A DNA stretch of 9,986 bases from Acidobacteriota bacterium (GCA_017860075.1 JAFNAH010000187.1:1-9986); one strand, 5' to 3'. Positions 1-7,293 are shown, counted from the first letter of the stretch. A program made the numbers and translations. Notes: generated by a model from the sequence alone, not told the origin.

Positions 1-29
1 AACCTGCTTCTCGCGGGAGGGCCGCCTTC

Positions 30-221
30 ATGGTCAAGTTTCTCCTCTGGTGCATCCTGTTCGTGCTTTGCTGGCCCCTGGCGCTCCTTGCGCTGATCCT
101 GTACCCCCTGGTATGGCTTATCCTCATTCCCTTCCGTCTCCTCGGAATCGCCGTGGGAGGAGTACTGGAACTGGTAAAGGCCATCATCACACTTCCGGCC
201 CGCGTGATGAAGCGGATCTGA
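30..221 (+). CDS. Small two-helix integral membrane protein, function unknown
   Basis: This 63-residue protein is almost entirely hydrophobic. Residues about 3-24 and 25-45 form two membrane-spanning stretches rich in Leu, Ile, Val and Trp. A weakly amphipathic C-terminal tail follows and ends in basic residues (PARVMKRI), which would probably face the cytoplasm. The ATG at 30 has a good Shine-Dalgarno sequence (GGAGG at 16-20, 9 nt spacing). The gene ends 34 bp before the Kgd gene and lies on the same strand, so co-transcription is plausible. The pattern FVLCWPLALLALILYP followed by PFRLLGIAV resembles a widespread family of uncharacterised bacterial peptides of about 60 residues that I recall from memory, with no known function. 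Base composition and start context support a real gene; the link to Kgd is positional only. Confidence 0.72.
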   Translation: MVKFLLWCILFVLCWPLALLALILYPLVWLILIPFRLLGIAVGGVLELVKAIITLPARVMKRI

Positions 222-226
222 TCCGC

Positions 227-240
227 CGGCCGGTCGGCCG
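227..240 (+). promoter_or_regulatory. GC hairpin just before the Kgd ribosome-binding site
   Basis: CGGCCG at 227-232 and CGGCCG at 235-240 are perfectly complementary around a GT loop. The hairpin lies between the stop of the small membrane gene and the GGAG (243-246) that serves the ATG at 256. It has no following T-tract, so it does not look like a terminator. It could modulate translation of the Kgd gene or mark an RNA processing site. It may also simply be chance in GC-rich DNA. Confidence 0.25.
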
Positions 241-255
241 CTGGAGACCCACATA

Positions 256-2769
256 ATGAGCGCAGACAGACGCGATGGTGAAGTAACCGAACCCGGATCC
301 GAAAAGGCAGCGCCGGCTGCCGGCGACCAACTGGTTGCATTGAGGGGCGGCGTTCTCCGCATCGTCGAAAACATGGACGCCAGCCTTTCGGTACCGTCGG
401 CGACCTCCTACAGGACGATCCCCGTGAAACTCCTGGAGGAAAACCGCCGTATCATCAACGAGCACCAGAAGGAGCACAATCTCAACCGTGTCTCCTATAC
501 CCACATCATTGCGTGGTCCCTGGTCCGGGCGTTGGGCGAGTTCCCGGTCTTGAATTCCTCTTACGAACTGGCCGACGGGGCGCCGCATCGCCGCATGAAG
601 AAGGCCGTCAATCTCGGGGTCGCCGTCGACCTGGAACGGAAAGACGGGAGCCACACACTGCTCGTTCCCAACATTAAGAACGCCGACGCTCTATCTTTCC
701 CGGCGTTCGTCCAGGCCTACGACCAGACGATCGAGAAGGCTCGCAAAGGAACGATCGACCCTGCCGATTTTCAGGGCACGTCGGTCACCCTCACCAACCC
801 GGGAACGGTCGGCACCTCCATGTCACTTCCGCGCCTCATGACGGGTCAGGGAGCGATCATCGCGACGGGCACGATCGGGTACCCGACCGAGTACCACGCC
901 TGGTCCGCGCGCGCCCTGTCGAGCCTCGGACTCAGCCAGATCATGACCGTCAGCTGCACCTACGACCACCGCATTATCCAGGGCGCCGAAACCGGCGCCT
1001 TCCTGGGCCGCGTCAAAGAGCTGCTGATGGGTCAGGATGGATTCTACGAACAGATCTTCAGCGACCTGAAGGTGCCCTCCTTCCCGATTCACTGGACCCT
1101 GGATCAGACCCCGGTCAGTTTCGGTGCTGCGCCGCAGCACGCAGATTCCGAAAAACAGGTCGGCGTGCTTCAGCTCATCAATCTGTATCGCGTGCGCGGG
1201 CATCTGATTGCGCACCTCGACCCGTTGGGGGATCACGCGCTCTATCACACCGAGCTGGATCCATCGACCTTCGGCCTGACTCTGTGGGACCTCGATCGGG
1301 AGTTCGTCACAGGAGGGCTGGGCGGCCTGGAGAAAGGAACCCTGAGGCAGATCCTGGATACCCTGCGCCAAACCTACTGCCAGACGGTCGGAATCGAGTA
1401 CCGTCACATCCAGGACGCGAAGGAAAAGAACTGGATCCTGGAACGCATCGAGCCTCAGGCGGCACGGGCGCCGCTCGATCCGGAGACCAGGAAGCTGACG
1501 CTGCGAAGGCTCATCGAGGCAGAGGACTTCGAGCGCTACCTGCACACACGGTTCATCGGACACAAGCGTTTCGGCCTGGAAGGCGCGGAAACCATGATCC
1601 CCGTTTTGGCCAAGGTGCTGGCCGAGGCGGCAAATGCCGGAGTGGCGGAAGCGGTAGTCGGGATGGCGCATCGCGGCCGGCTCAACGTGCTCGCCAACAT
1701 CATAGGCAAGGCGCTGCCCAAGATCCTTTCCGAATTCGAGGAGAACACCGACCCGATGATCACTCAGGGTTCGGGCGACGTGAAATACCACCTGGGCTCC
1801 GCCGGACCTTTCCGCTCCAACGAGGGGAACGAAATCCACGTCTCGGTTATTTCGAACCCGAGCCACCTGGAATGGGTGAATCCCGTGGTCGAGGGCGTCG
1901 CGCGGGCGAAGCAGGCGCGCCGCGGAGACGAGCAGCGGGAGCAGGTGATCCCCGTCCTGATTCACGGCGACGGCGCGTTCGCCGGACAGGGGGTGGTCTG
2001 GGAAACGATCAACCTTTCCCAGCTGCGCGGGTACCGGACCGGCGGCACCGTTCACATAATAATAAACAACCAGATCGGGTTCACCACGACACCGGAAGGC
2101 GCCCGCTCTTCACAATACCCGACGGACCTCGCAAGGTCGGTTCAGGCACCGATTTTCCACGTGAACGGCGACGATCCCGATGCTGCGATCAGGATATCCC
2201 GGCTGGCCTTCGAGTACAGGCAGACCTTCAAGAAGGACGTGGTGTTGGACATTTTCTGCTACCGGCGCCACGGCCACAATGAAGGCGACGAGCCGAGCTA
2301 CACTCAGCCGCTGCTCTACAAGAAGATCAGTGAACGGCCGTCGGTCGTGACACTGTATGCCGAGAAGCTGATGCGCGAGAGCGTGGTGACAGGTGCGGAG
2401 GTCGACGCGCTGCACGCCGGGATGCACGCCCGCCTCGACGCCGCGTACGAGGTGAGCAAGCGAGGCAACCAGCGCTTCGAGCCCGACCTCCCGCTCGCAG
2501 TGTCCGAGGAGGAGCTGCGCGAGTTTCAACCTGCGGGCGGGACGAACGTCGGAATGGAGATGCTCGTCGAGGTCGCGCGCGGGTTGACGACCTTGCCGGA
2601 GGGTTTCCAGCTGCATCCCAAGCTGGCGCCGTTCTTCAAACCAGCGAGGAATACGTCCCGCTCCAGCACATCCACCCCGAACAGGCCCGGTTCGAGGTCT
2701 TCGACAGTTCGCTCTCCGAGGCAGGCGTGTTGGGGTTCGAATTCGGCTACAGCGTGGCCGATCCGCTGA
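256..2769 (+). CDS. kgd: Multifunctional 2-oxoglutarate decarboxylase/dehydrogenase E1 with E2-like domain, N-terminal part (interrupted)
   Basis: This is the first part of a fused TCA-cycle enzyme that decarboxylates 2-oxoglutarate with thiamine diphosphate and carries an E2-like acyltransferase domain, as in mycobacterial KGD. After a short Ala/Pro-rich lead, the acyltransferase domain spans about residues 30-290 (SVPSATSYRTIPVKLL; LTNPGTVGT; catalytic-site motif TYDHRIIQG with His238). The E1 part follows, with MAHRGRLNVL near 469, NPSHLEWVNP near 534, and the thiamine-diphosphate motif from GDG at 571-573 to NN at 604-605. The ATG at 256 has GGAG 9 nt upstream. Family-like sequence stops at about Lys795 (2640). 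Residues 796-837 are an unrelated out-of-frame Ser/Arg-rich tail, and the proper reading resumes in another frame at 2643. The usual N-terminal E1 segment ahead of the acyltransferase domain also appears absent. As read, the gene cannot make an active E1. Confidence 0.9.
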   Translation: MSADRRDGEVTEPGSEKAAPAAGDQLVALRGGVLRIVENMDASLSVPSATSYRTIPVKLLEENRRIINEHQKEHNLNRVSYTHIIAWSLVRALGEFPVLNSSYELADGAPHRRMKKAVNLGVAVDLERKDGSHTLLVPNIKNADALSFPAFVQAYDQTIEKARKGTIDPADFQGTSVTLTNPGTVGTSMSLPRLMTGQGAIIATGTIGYPTEYHAWSARALSSLGLSQIMTVSCTYDHRIIQGAETGAFLGRVKELLMGQDGFYEQIFSDLKVPSFPIHWTLDQTPVSFGAAPQHADSEKQVGVLQLINLYRVRGHLIAHLDPLGDHALYHTELDPSTFGLTLWDLDREFVTGGLGGLEKGTLRQILDTLRQTYCQTVGIEYRHIQDAKEKNWILERIEPQAARAPLDPETRKLTLRRLIEAEDFERYLHTRFIGHKRFGLEGAETMIPVLAKVLAEAANAGVAEAVVGMAHRGRLNVLANIIGKALPKILSEFEENTDPMITQGSGDVKYHLGSAGPFRSNEGNEIHVSVISNPSHLEWVNPVVEGVARAKQARRGDEQREQVIPVLIHGDGAFAGQGVVWETINLSQLRGYRTGGTVHIIINNQIGFTTTPEGARSSQYPTDLARSVQAPIFHVNGDDPDAAIRISRLAFEYRQTFKKDVVLDIFCYRRHGHNEGDEPSYTQPLLYKKISERPSVVTLYAEKLMRESVVTGAEVDALHAGMHARLDAAYEVSKRGNQRFEPDLPLAVSEEELREFQPAGGTNVGMEMLVEVARGLTTLPEGFQLHPKLAPFFKPARNTSRSSTSTPNRPGSRSSTVRSPRQACWGSNSATAWPIR
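2637..2646 (+). other. Break in the Kgd gene: out-of-frame internal deletion
   Basis: Upstream codons start at positions of the form 3n+1 and downstream codons at 3n. The last family-like residues upstream are HPKLAPFFK, ending at 2640. The first downstream ones are SEEYVPLQHI, from 2643. In SucA/Kgd proteins these two blocks are separated by roughly 60 residues that contain the IDW..AE.LAFGSLL and GQDSRRGTFSQRH motifs. None of that is present in any frame here. About 3n+1 bases (around 190) therefore appear to be missing. The conserved Glu of the pyrimidine-binding domain, which activates thiamine diphosphate, lies in the missing part. Confidence 0.8.
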
Positions 2770-3533
2770 CGCTGGTGCTCTGGGAGGCGCAATTCGGCGA
2801 CTTCGCGAACACGGCGCAGGTCATCATCGACAACTTCATCGCGAGCTCGGAGGTGAAGTGGCAGCAGCCCTGCGACCTTGTCCTTCTGCTGCCTCACGGC
2901 CACGAGGGCCAGGGCCCGGAGCACTCCAGCGCGCGGCTGGAACGGTATCTGAGCCTCTGCGCCGCCGACAACATCCGCGTGTGCATCCCGACGACGGCGG
3001 CCCAGTACTTCCACCTGCTGAGACGGCAGGTGCGTGACGCAAAGAGAATTCCCCTGGTCGTCATGACGCCGAAGAGCACGCTGCGGCACCCCGGAACGAT
3101 GTCGAATCCGCGCGAGGTTGCCGACGGAGCGTTCGAGCTCGTGCTCGACGACGCGCGCGCGAAAGACAAGGATGCGGTGCGCCGCATCCTGGCTTGCAGC
3201 GGAAAGGTCTACTTCGACCTGCAGGCCGAGCAGGAGAAGCGCAGGAATCCCGAGATAGCTGTCGTGCGCATCGAGCAGCTGTATCCCTTTCCCGAGTGGA
3301 ACGTCTCGAATGTGCTGGGCGCCTACGCGCACGCGCGGGAGGTGGTCTGGGTTCAGGAAGAGCCGCAGAACCAGGGTGCATGGAACTTCGTGCGCCAGCG
3401 GATCGCCGACAGCCTGCCCTTCGGGCGTGCCATACGGTACGTCGGGAGACCGGAAAGCCCGAACACGGCTACCGGTTCCCTCAAGGCGCACCGCAGGGAG
3501 CAGGCCGCGCTCGTGAACGCGGCATTCTCGTAA
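2643..3533 (+). CDS. kgd: 2-oxoglutarate decarboxylase/dehydrogenase E1, C-terminal part (out of frame with the first part)
   Basis: This is the C-terminal 296 residues of the same E1 enzyme, covering the rest of the transketolase pyrimidine-binding domain and the C-terminal domain. Visible hallmarks are EAGVLGFEFGYSVADP, WEAQFGDFANTAQVIIDNFI, GHEGQGPEHSSARLERYL, AAQYFHLLRRQ, MTPKSTLRHP, the region EEPQNQGAWNFVRQRI, and the ending YVGRPESPNTATGSLKAHRREQ. The first possible start codon in this frame is a GTG at 2727, inside the LSEAGVLGFEF motif and without a ribosome-binding site. Independent translation is therefore unlikely, and the segment should be read as the continuation of 256-2640. 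Residue conservation right up to the stop suggests that the damage is recent or artificial. The gene ends 40 bp before bshA. Confidence 0.88.
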   Translation, partial: SEEYVPLQHIHPEQARFEVFDSSLSEAGVLGFEFGYSVADPLTLVLWEAQFGDFANTAQVIIDNFIASSEVKWQQPCDLVLLLPHGHEGQGPEHSSARLERYLSLCAADNIRVCIPTTAAQYFHLLRRQVRDAKRIPLVVMTPKSTLRHPGTMSNPREVADGAFELVLDDARAKDKDAVRRILACSGKVYFDLQAEQEKRRNPEIAVVRIEQLYPFPEWNVSNVLGAYAHAREVVWVQEEPQNQGAWNFVRQRIADSLPFGRAIRYVGRPESPNTATGSLKAHRREQAALVNAAFS

Positions 3534-3573
3534 CATCCTCGGATTTGCGCGGCACGCGCACCGGGAGGAAACC

Positions 3574-4698
3574 GTGAAAATAGGTATCGTCTGCTACCCG
3601 ACGTACGGCGGGAGCGGGATCGTCGCCACGGAGCTGGGCAAGGAACTCGCTGCGCGCGGGCACGAAATACACTTCATCAGCTCGGCGCCGCCGTTCCGGC
3701 TCAACAGGGAGTCGGAGAATGTCAATTTCCACGAGGTCGCCGCGACGACCTACCCGTTGTTCGACCATACGCCTTACGCATTGGCGCTCGCCACGAAAAT
3801 GGCGGAAATCGCCGAGCTTCACGAGCTGGACCTGCTGCACTGCCACTATGCGATTCCGCACTCGGCAAGCGCGTTCCTCGCAAAGTGCATGCTCGAGCCG
3901 AGGAGGCTTCCGGTAGTCACGACCCTGCACGGCACGGACATAACGCTGGTGGGGTCCGACCGGTCGTACCTGCCGATCACACGGTTTTCGATCGAGAAGT
4001 CCGATGGGGTTACCGCGGTATCGAATTACCTGAGGGAGGCGACCTACAAGACATTCGGAGTCAGGAAAGAGATCGAGGTGATCTACAACTTCGTCAACTG
4101 CGACCTCTATACGCCTGCGGCGGAAAGCTCCCTTCGCAGGCACTACGCGCCGAACGGGGAGCGGGTCCTGATCCATCTGTCCAACTTCAGGCCGGTGAAG
4201 CGCCCGACCTCCGTGGTCGAGATCTTCAACATCGTGCAGGCCCGGCTGCCGGCGGTATTGCTGATGGTCGGGGACGGGCCCGAGCGAAGCAGCGCCGAAT
4301 GGCTGGCTCACAAGTACGGGATAGACCGGAAGGTCCAGTTCCTCGGCAAACGAGACAACATCGAGGAATTTATGGCCTGCTCCGATCTGCTGTTGCTGCC
4401 GAGTTCGAACGAGTCCTTCGGGCTGGTCGCGCTGGAGGCGATGGCCAGCGAGGTGCCCGTCCTGGTGTCGAAGGTCGGAGGCTTGCCTGAGGTCCTGGAG
4501 GACGGCCTCGACGGATTCCTGGTCGAGCCTGAGAACATCGAGGAAATGGGACGCAAGGCGCTGGAGATCCTGTCGGACGAAGATCGCCGGCGCGAAATGG
4601 GGAAGCACGCCCGGCAGACCGCGCGGGCAAGATTCTGCTCGAAGCGGATCATTCCCCAGTACGAGATGTTCTACGAGCGCATTCTCCAGACAGCCTAG
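3574..4698 (+). CDS. bshA: N-acetyl-alpha-D-glucosaminyl L-malate synthase BshA
   Basis: BshA is a retaining GT4 (GT-B fold) enzyme that transfers GlcNAc from UDP-GlcNAc to L-malate, the first step of bacillithiol synthesis in the cytoplasm. The 374-residue length is normal for the family. Distinctive motifs are MKIGIVCYPTYGGSGIVATE (1-20), the region FDHTPYALALATKMAEIA, HCHYAIPHSASAFLAK, HGTDITLVGSD (from 119), the EX7E motif ESFGLVALE (Glu280/Glu288), and GGLPEVLEDG. The start is a GTG with a strong GGAGG 5 nt upstream. The gene follows the Kgd stop by 40 bp on the same strand, so read-through transcription is likely. No bshB or bshC homologue lies in the window. The reading frame is intact, unlike its upstream neighbour. 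The close match to the BshA subgroup, rather than generic GT4 enzymes, rests on the N-terminal PTYGGSG and HGTDITLVG blocks. Confidence 0.93.
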   Translation: MKIGIVCYPTYGGSGIVATELGKELAARGHEIHFISSAPPFRLNRESENVNFHEVAATTYPLFDHTPYALALATKMAEIAELHELDLLHCHYAIPHSASAFLAKCMLEPRRLPVVTTLHGTDITLVGSDRSYLPITRFSIEKSDGVTAVSNYLREATYKTFGVRKEIEVIYNFVNCDLYTPAAESSLRRHYAPNGERVLIHLSNFRPVKRPTSVVEIFNIVQARLPAVLLMVGDGPERSSAEWLAHKYGIDRKVQFLGKRDNIEEFMACSDLLLLPSSNESFGLVALEAMASEVPVLVSKVGGLPEVLEDGLDGFLVEPENIEEMGRKALEILSDEDRRREMGKHARQTARARFCSKRIIPQYEMFYERILQTA

Positions 4699-4700
4699 AG

Positions 4701-4862
4701 AAGAATGTAGAATTCAGAATTCAGGAGTTCTGGCTGCAGAGGGAGTGCTGAGCCAGACAGACGGCACCTTCTCGCAGGGTCGGGTGTGCTTGATCTCCGC
4801 GGGCACCGAATCAGCTATCGCACATTCTGAGTTCTGAGTTCTGAACTCTCTCTTGCTGCAGG
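4701..4862. repeat. Convergent intergenic region with inverted heptad repeats (TTCTGAR)
   Basis: The gap between the convergent bshA and glycosyltransferase genes carries two clusters of a 7-base unit. The left cluster at 4709-4724 reads AGAATTCAGAATTCAG. The right cluster at 4827-4842 reads CTGAGTTCTGAGTTCT, which in reverse complement is AGAACTCAGAACTCAG. The two arms match at 14 of 16 positions in inverted orientation, and both differences would be G-U pairs in RNA. Each cluster is followed by a GCTGCAG (4733-4739 and 4855-4861). The arrangement could be a dispersed REP-like repeat or a loose bidirectional terminator, although the loop of about 100 nt is long for a terminator. The right cluster is translated as the tail of the glycosyltransferase (VQNSELRMC). 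Confidence 0.55.
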
Positions 4863-7255
4863 GCACCTCTACCCGAATGACTGAGCGCAGTCAGCCACTC
4901 GTCGAGGTGATCTTCGAGCATCCAGTGATCGAGCACCCACCTGCGCAGTGTGACTCCGGCCTGCCTTGCAGCATCCGGATCGTGAAGGTGCTCCCGGACC
5001 GCAGCGATCCACTCCCCCGGTTCGTTCTTCACACAGCGGACCGGCGCACCCCGATACGGTTCTATGTCCGTGCAGACCACGGGCCATCCCAGGATCCCGT
5101 ATTCGAGAATGCGCAGGTTGCTCTTCGCTGCATTGAAGGCGTTCATCTCGAGCGGGGCGATGGCGAGGTCGAGCCCGAGGCCGGCGAGTTTCGCCGGGTA
5201 GGCATCGAACGGAACCGCGGGATGGAACTCGTGCACGTAGGGCCTGAGCGCGTTGGGGCACATCCCGAAGAGCACGAAATCGGCCTCGTTTACCAGTTCC
5301 CGCATCACCTGTTGAAGAAGCGCGAGGTCGCCGCCGTGGGAGACACTGCCGGCCCACCCTACTCGCGGGCGCGGGCCTGCGCGGCGCACGGGCCGGAGTC
5401 GCTCCCAGCGTCTTGACTCGAGGTAGTTCGGCACGACCATGATGTCCCCGATCAGTTTTCGATACGCTTCTCTCAGCGGCTCCGTGGCGACGACAAGACG
5501 GTCACAGAGGGCGAGCGCCCGTTCCAGCCGGTGCCCCACGTCCCTGGGGATTACCCGTGCGTGAACGCTTGCCTGCGGCACCCTGGTCTTCAAGTCATCG
5601 AGTTCGAAGATCTTGAACAGCTTTCTGACCCACCGGAGGTCGTTCAACTGCTCGAGTTCGTGGTCGTGAAGCGCACTCTGCAGCAGCACGGTGTCCGCTC
5701 CCGCCCGCGCCGCTTCCCAGGCTGCGGGGAGACCCCTGTCTGCCTGCGCCTCCAGGAGCATGCACTGCGCCCGTGCCGTCTTCTGCAGGGCGTGCAGTGG
5801 GGCGTAGATCCTGTAGTGCCCGCAGCCGGCGTGGTCTGCTGCATACCCGATGATCCTGGGGCGGTCGGGGAAACTCGGGTCCCACGTGCTGTCGATTCGA
5901 ACCTCCAGGCCGAAATTCCTGTCCGACAGGCTCAGATGGCGGTTATAGGCCGGGTCTTCGGCCATCGGCCCGATCCATCGCTCGGCCATGGCAGCCTGTT
6001 CACGGCGGATGCGCTCCACCTTCTTTTGGCTGATCTTCTCACTGTTCTGGCTCACCGACCCGTGATGGACAACCGTGGCGTACGGAGTCCAGACAACCTT
6101 GTAGTTGCGTTCCCGGACCCTCAGGCAGAGATCCACGTCGTTGAAGAGGACGGGGAACCTTTCCTCGTCGAATCCCCCGACCTCCTGGAACAGGGAATTG
6201 CGGATCAACATGCAGGCTGCGGTCACGGCCGAGAAATCCTGATCCACCTGGGCGCGGCCCATGTAACCCGGATCCTTGACTCGCAGGCCAAGGTGCGGGT
6301 GGTCGGCAATGCCGGACAGCCCGACGATCACGCCCGCATGCTGCACTTTCCCGTCGGGGAAGACCAGGCGCGCTCCCACGGCTCCTACCTCGGGGCGCAT
6401 GCCGTGCATGATCATGCGCTCGAGCCATTGGCCCTGTATGATCTGCGTGTCGTTGTTCAATAGAAGGAGAAACTCGCCCCTGGCCTCCCTCGCGGCGAAG
6501 TTGTTGATCGCGGAATAGTTGAAAGGGTGCGGGTAGCGCAGGACACGGACCCTGCCGTGCGAGGTCCGGGTCAGCGACTCGAGGTACGCATGAGTCTCGC
6601 CCTCCTCGCTGTTGTTGTCGACCACGATCACTTCGTAATCGGGATAGTCGGTCTTCTCCAGCAGGCTCTCCAGGCATGGCGCGAGCAGATCAAGGCGATC
6701 CCGTGTCGGGATGATGATCGATACCGACGGTTTCTGCGGGACGCTGTAGGTCACGCGGAACGTGCGGGGCAGTAAGCCGTGCTGTACGACGGCGTCGAGG
6801 TCGTTGCGGCGAAGGTGAGCGCGGAGAGCGCGCACTGAGGCCCGCGCCTCAGCCTCGGATTTCAGACAGTCGTCCGGCCGGGCAAGGCGATGGTACAGTA
6901 TCTCCGCCACGTGCCCGATAGACGATTCTCCGCACTCGTCCAGGACGCTCAGGCTCAGGTTGTAGGCCGCCCCAGGCCCGAAAAGCCGAAACTCCTGCAG
7001 CGATTCCAGGGCCGCACGCCGCACGATGCAGAAGTCGCCCGTGTAAGGTGTCGAACGCAGAAGGTCCAGGTTGAAATCGGGCTTGAAGCCTGGATCGAAC
7101 CGCAGGCTGCTCCCATCGATCCGGTCCTCATCGGAGTATATGAGCTGCCAGTGCGGCTTCATGCCCGCATAGAGCGCGATCGTTGCCAGCGCGTGCGGCT
7201 CCAGCCGGTCTCCGGGCCTGATGACCGCAACCCAATCGGCGCCGGCCCGACGCAT
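4811..7255 (-). CDS. Tandem GT2 plus GT-B glycosyltransferase, C-terminal part of a broken methyltransferase-glycosyltransferase
   Basis: This 814-residue multi-domain glycosyltransferase probably builds O-antigen, capsule or another surface glycan at the cytoplasmic side of the membrane. Residues 1-125 are the second half of a GT2 module (LIYSDEDRID, FKPDFNLDLLRS, EILYHRL). A complete second GT2 module follows at about 175-400, with VSIIIPTRDR, EVIVVDNNS, the metal-site region LLLLNNDTQII, FNDVDLCLRVRE and VVHHGS. From about 465 a GT-B-like module runs to the end, with GCGHYRIYAPL, PRVGWAGSVSHGGDL, and the donor-site-like AAKSNLRILEYGILGWPVVC. The reading frame stays open upstream of the Met at 7255 and still encodes family-like sequence there (DEPAARAM), so that Met is not the true start. 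The nucleotide-binding first half of module 1 is missing. The last dozen residues come from an intergenic repeat. The sugar donor cannot be told from sequence. Confidence 0.85.
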   Translation of the reverse strand: MRRAGADWVAVIRPGDRLEPHALATIALYAGMKPHWQLIYSDEDRIDGSSLRFDPGFKPDFNLDLLRSTPYTGDFCIVRRAALESLQEFRLFGPGAAYNLSLSVLDECGESSIGHVAEILYHRLARPDDCLKSEAEARASVRALRAHLRRNDLDAVVQHGLLPRTFRVTYSVPQKPSVSIIIPTRDRLDLLAPCLESLLEKTDYPDYEVIVVDNNSEEGETHAYLESLTRTSHGRVRVLRYPHPFNYSAINNFAAREARGEFLLLLNNDTQIIQGQWLERMIMHGMRPEVGAVGARLVFPDGKVQHAGVIVGLSGIADHPHLGLRVKDPGYMGRAQVDQDFSAVTAACMLIRNSLFQEVGGFDEERFPVLFNDVDLCLRVRERNYKVVWTPYATVVHHGSVSQNSEKISQKKVERIRREQAAMAERWIGPMAEDPAYNRHLSLSDRNFGLEVRIDSTWDPSFPDRPRIIGYAADHAGCGHYRIYAPLHALQKTARAQCMLLEAQADRGLPAAWEAARAGADTVLLQSALHDHELEQLNDLRWVRKLFKIFELDDLKTRVPQASVHARVIPRDVGHRLERALALCDRLVVATEPLREAYRKLIGDIMVVPNYLESRRWERLRPVRRAGPRPRVGWAGSVSHGGDLALLQQVMRELVNEADFVLFGMCPNALRPYVHEFHPAVPFDAYPAKLAGLGLDLAIAPLEMNAFNAAKSNLRILEYGILGWPVVCTDIEPYRGAPVRCVKNEPGEWIAAVREHLHDPDAARQAGVTLRRWVLDHWMLEDHLDEWLTALSHSGRGALQQERVQNSELRMCDS

Positions 7256-7293
7256 GGCTCTTGCGGCAGGCTCATCGGCCCGATCGCGCGTCT
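7256..7293 (-). other. Break between the methyltransferase and glycosyltransferase halves
   Basis: Reading on the - strand, the methyltransferase frame runs through DWIQRHAFSEADRQRDA and then hits TGA at 7274-7272. The glycosyltransferase frame is already open here and encodes DEPAARAMRRAGADWVAVIR. Related proteins run from a Y..WI....SEAD linker directly into a GT2 domain beginning with a PVYN-like strand, and only some 70-90 residues later reach the part seen here. That strand and the following ADD/D-type nucleotide-binding segment are absent in every frame. The frame difference implies a loss of 3n+2 bases. The exact junction cannot be fixed without a homologue. Confidence 0.65.

Noticed and set aside
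823..2055. - strand open frame (410 codons) opposite the Kgd gene
   Set aside because: It lies wholly within conserved E2/E1 coding sequence of the + strand, with no motifs of its own.
2620..2769. Programmed ribosomal frameshift in Kgd
   Set aside because: A frameshift alone would not account for about 60 missing conserved residues at the same point, and I see no strong slippery heptamer with a following pseudoknot there.
3481..4608. - strand open frame (375 codons) opposite bshA
   Set aside because: bshA on the + strand is intact and family-typical along its whole length; the opposite frame is a shadow.
4709..4842. CRISPR-like array
   Set aside because: The repeats are 7-mers in tandem clusters with opposite orientation, not direct repeats separated by unique spacers.
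5531..6463. Long + strand open frame (310 codons) opposite the glycosyltransferase
   Set aside because: It is antisense to clearly conserved GT2/GT-B coding sequence, shows no recognisable motifs, and is expected in GC-rich DNA where stop codons are rare in the opposite frames.
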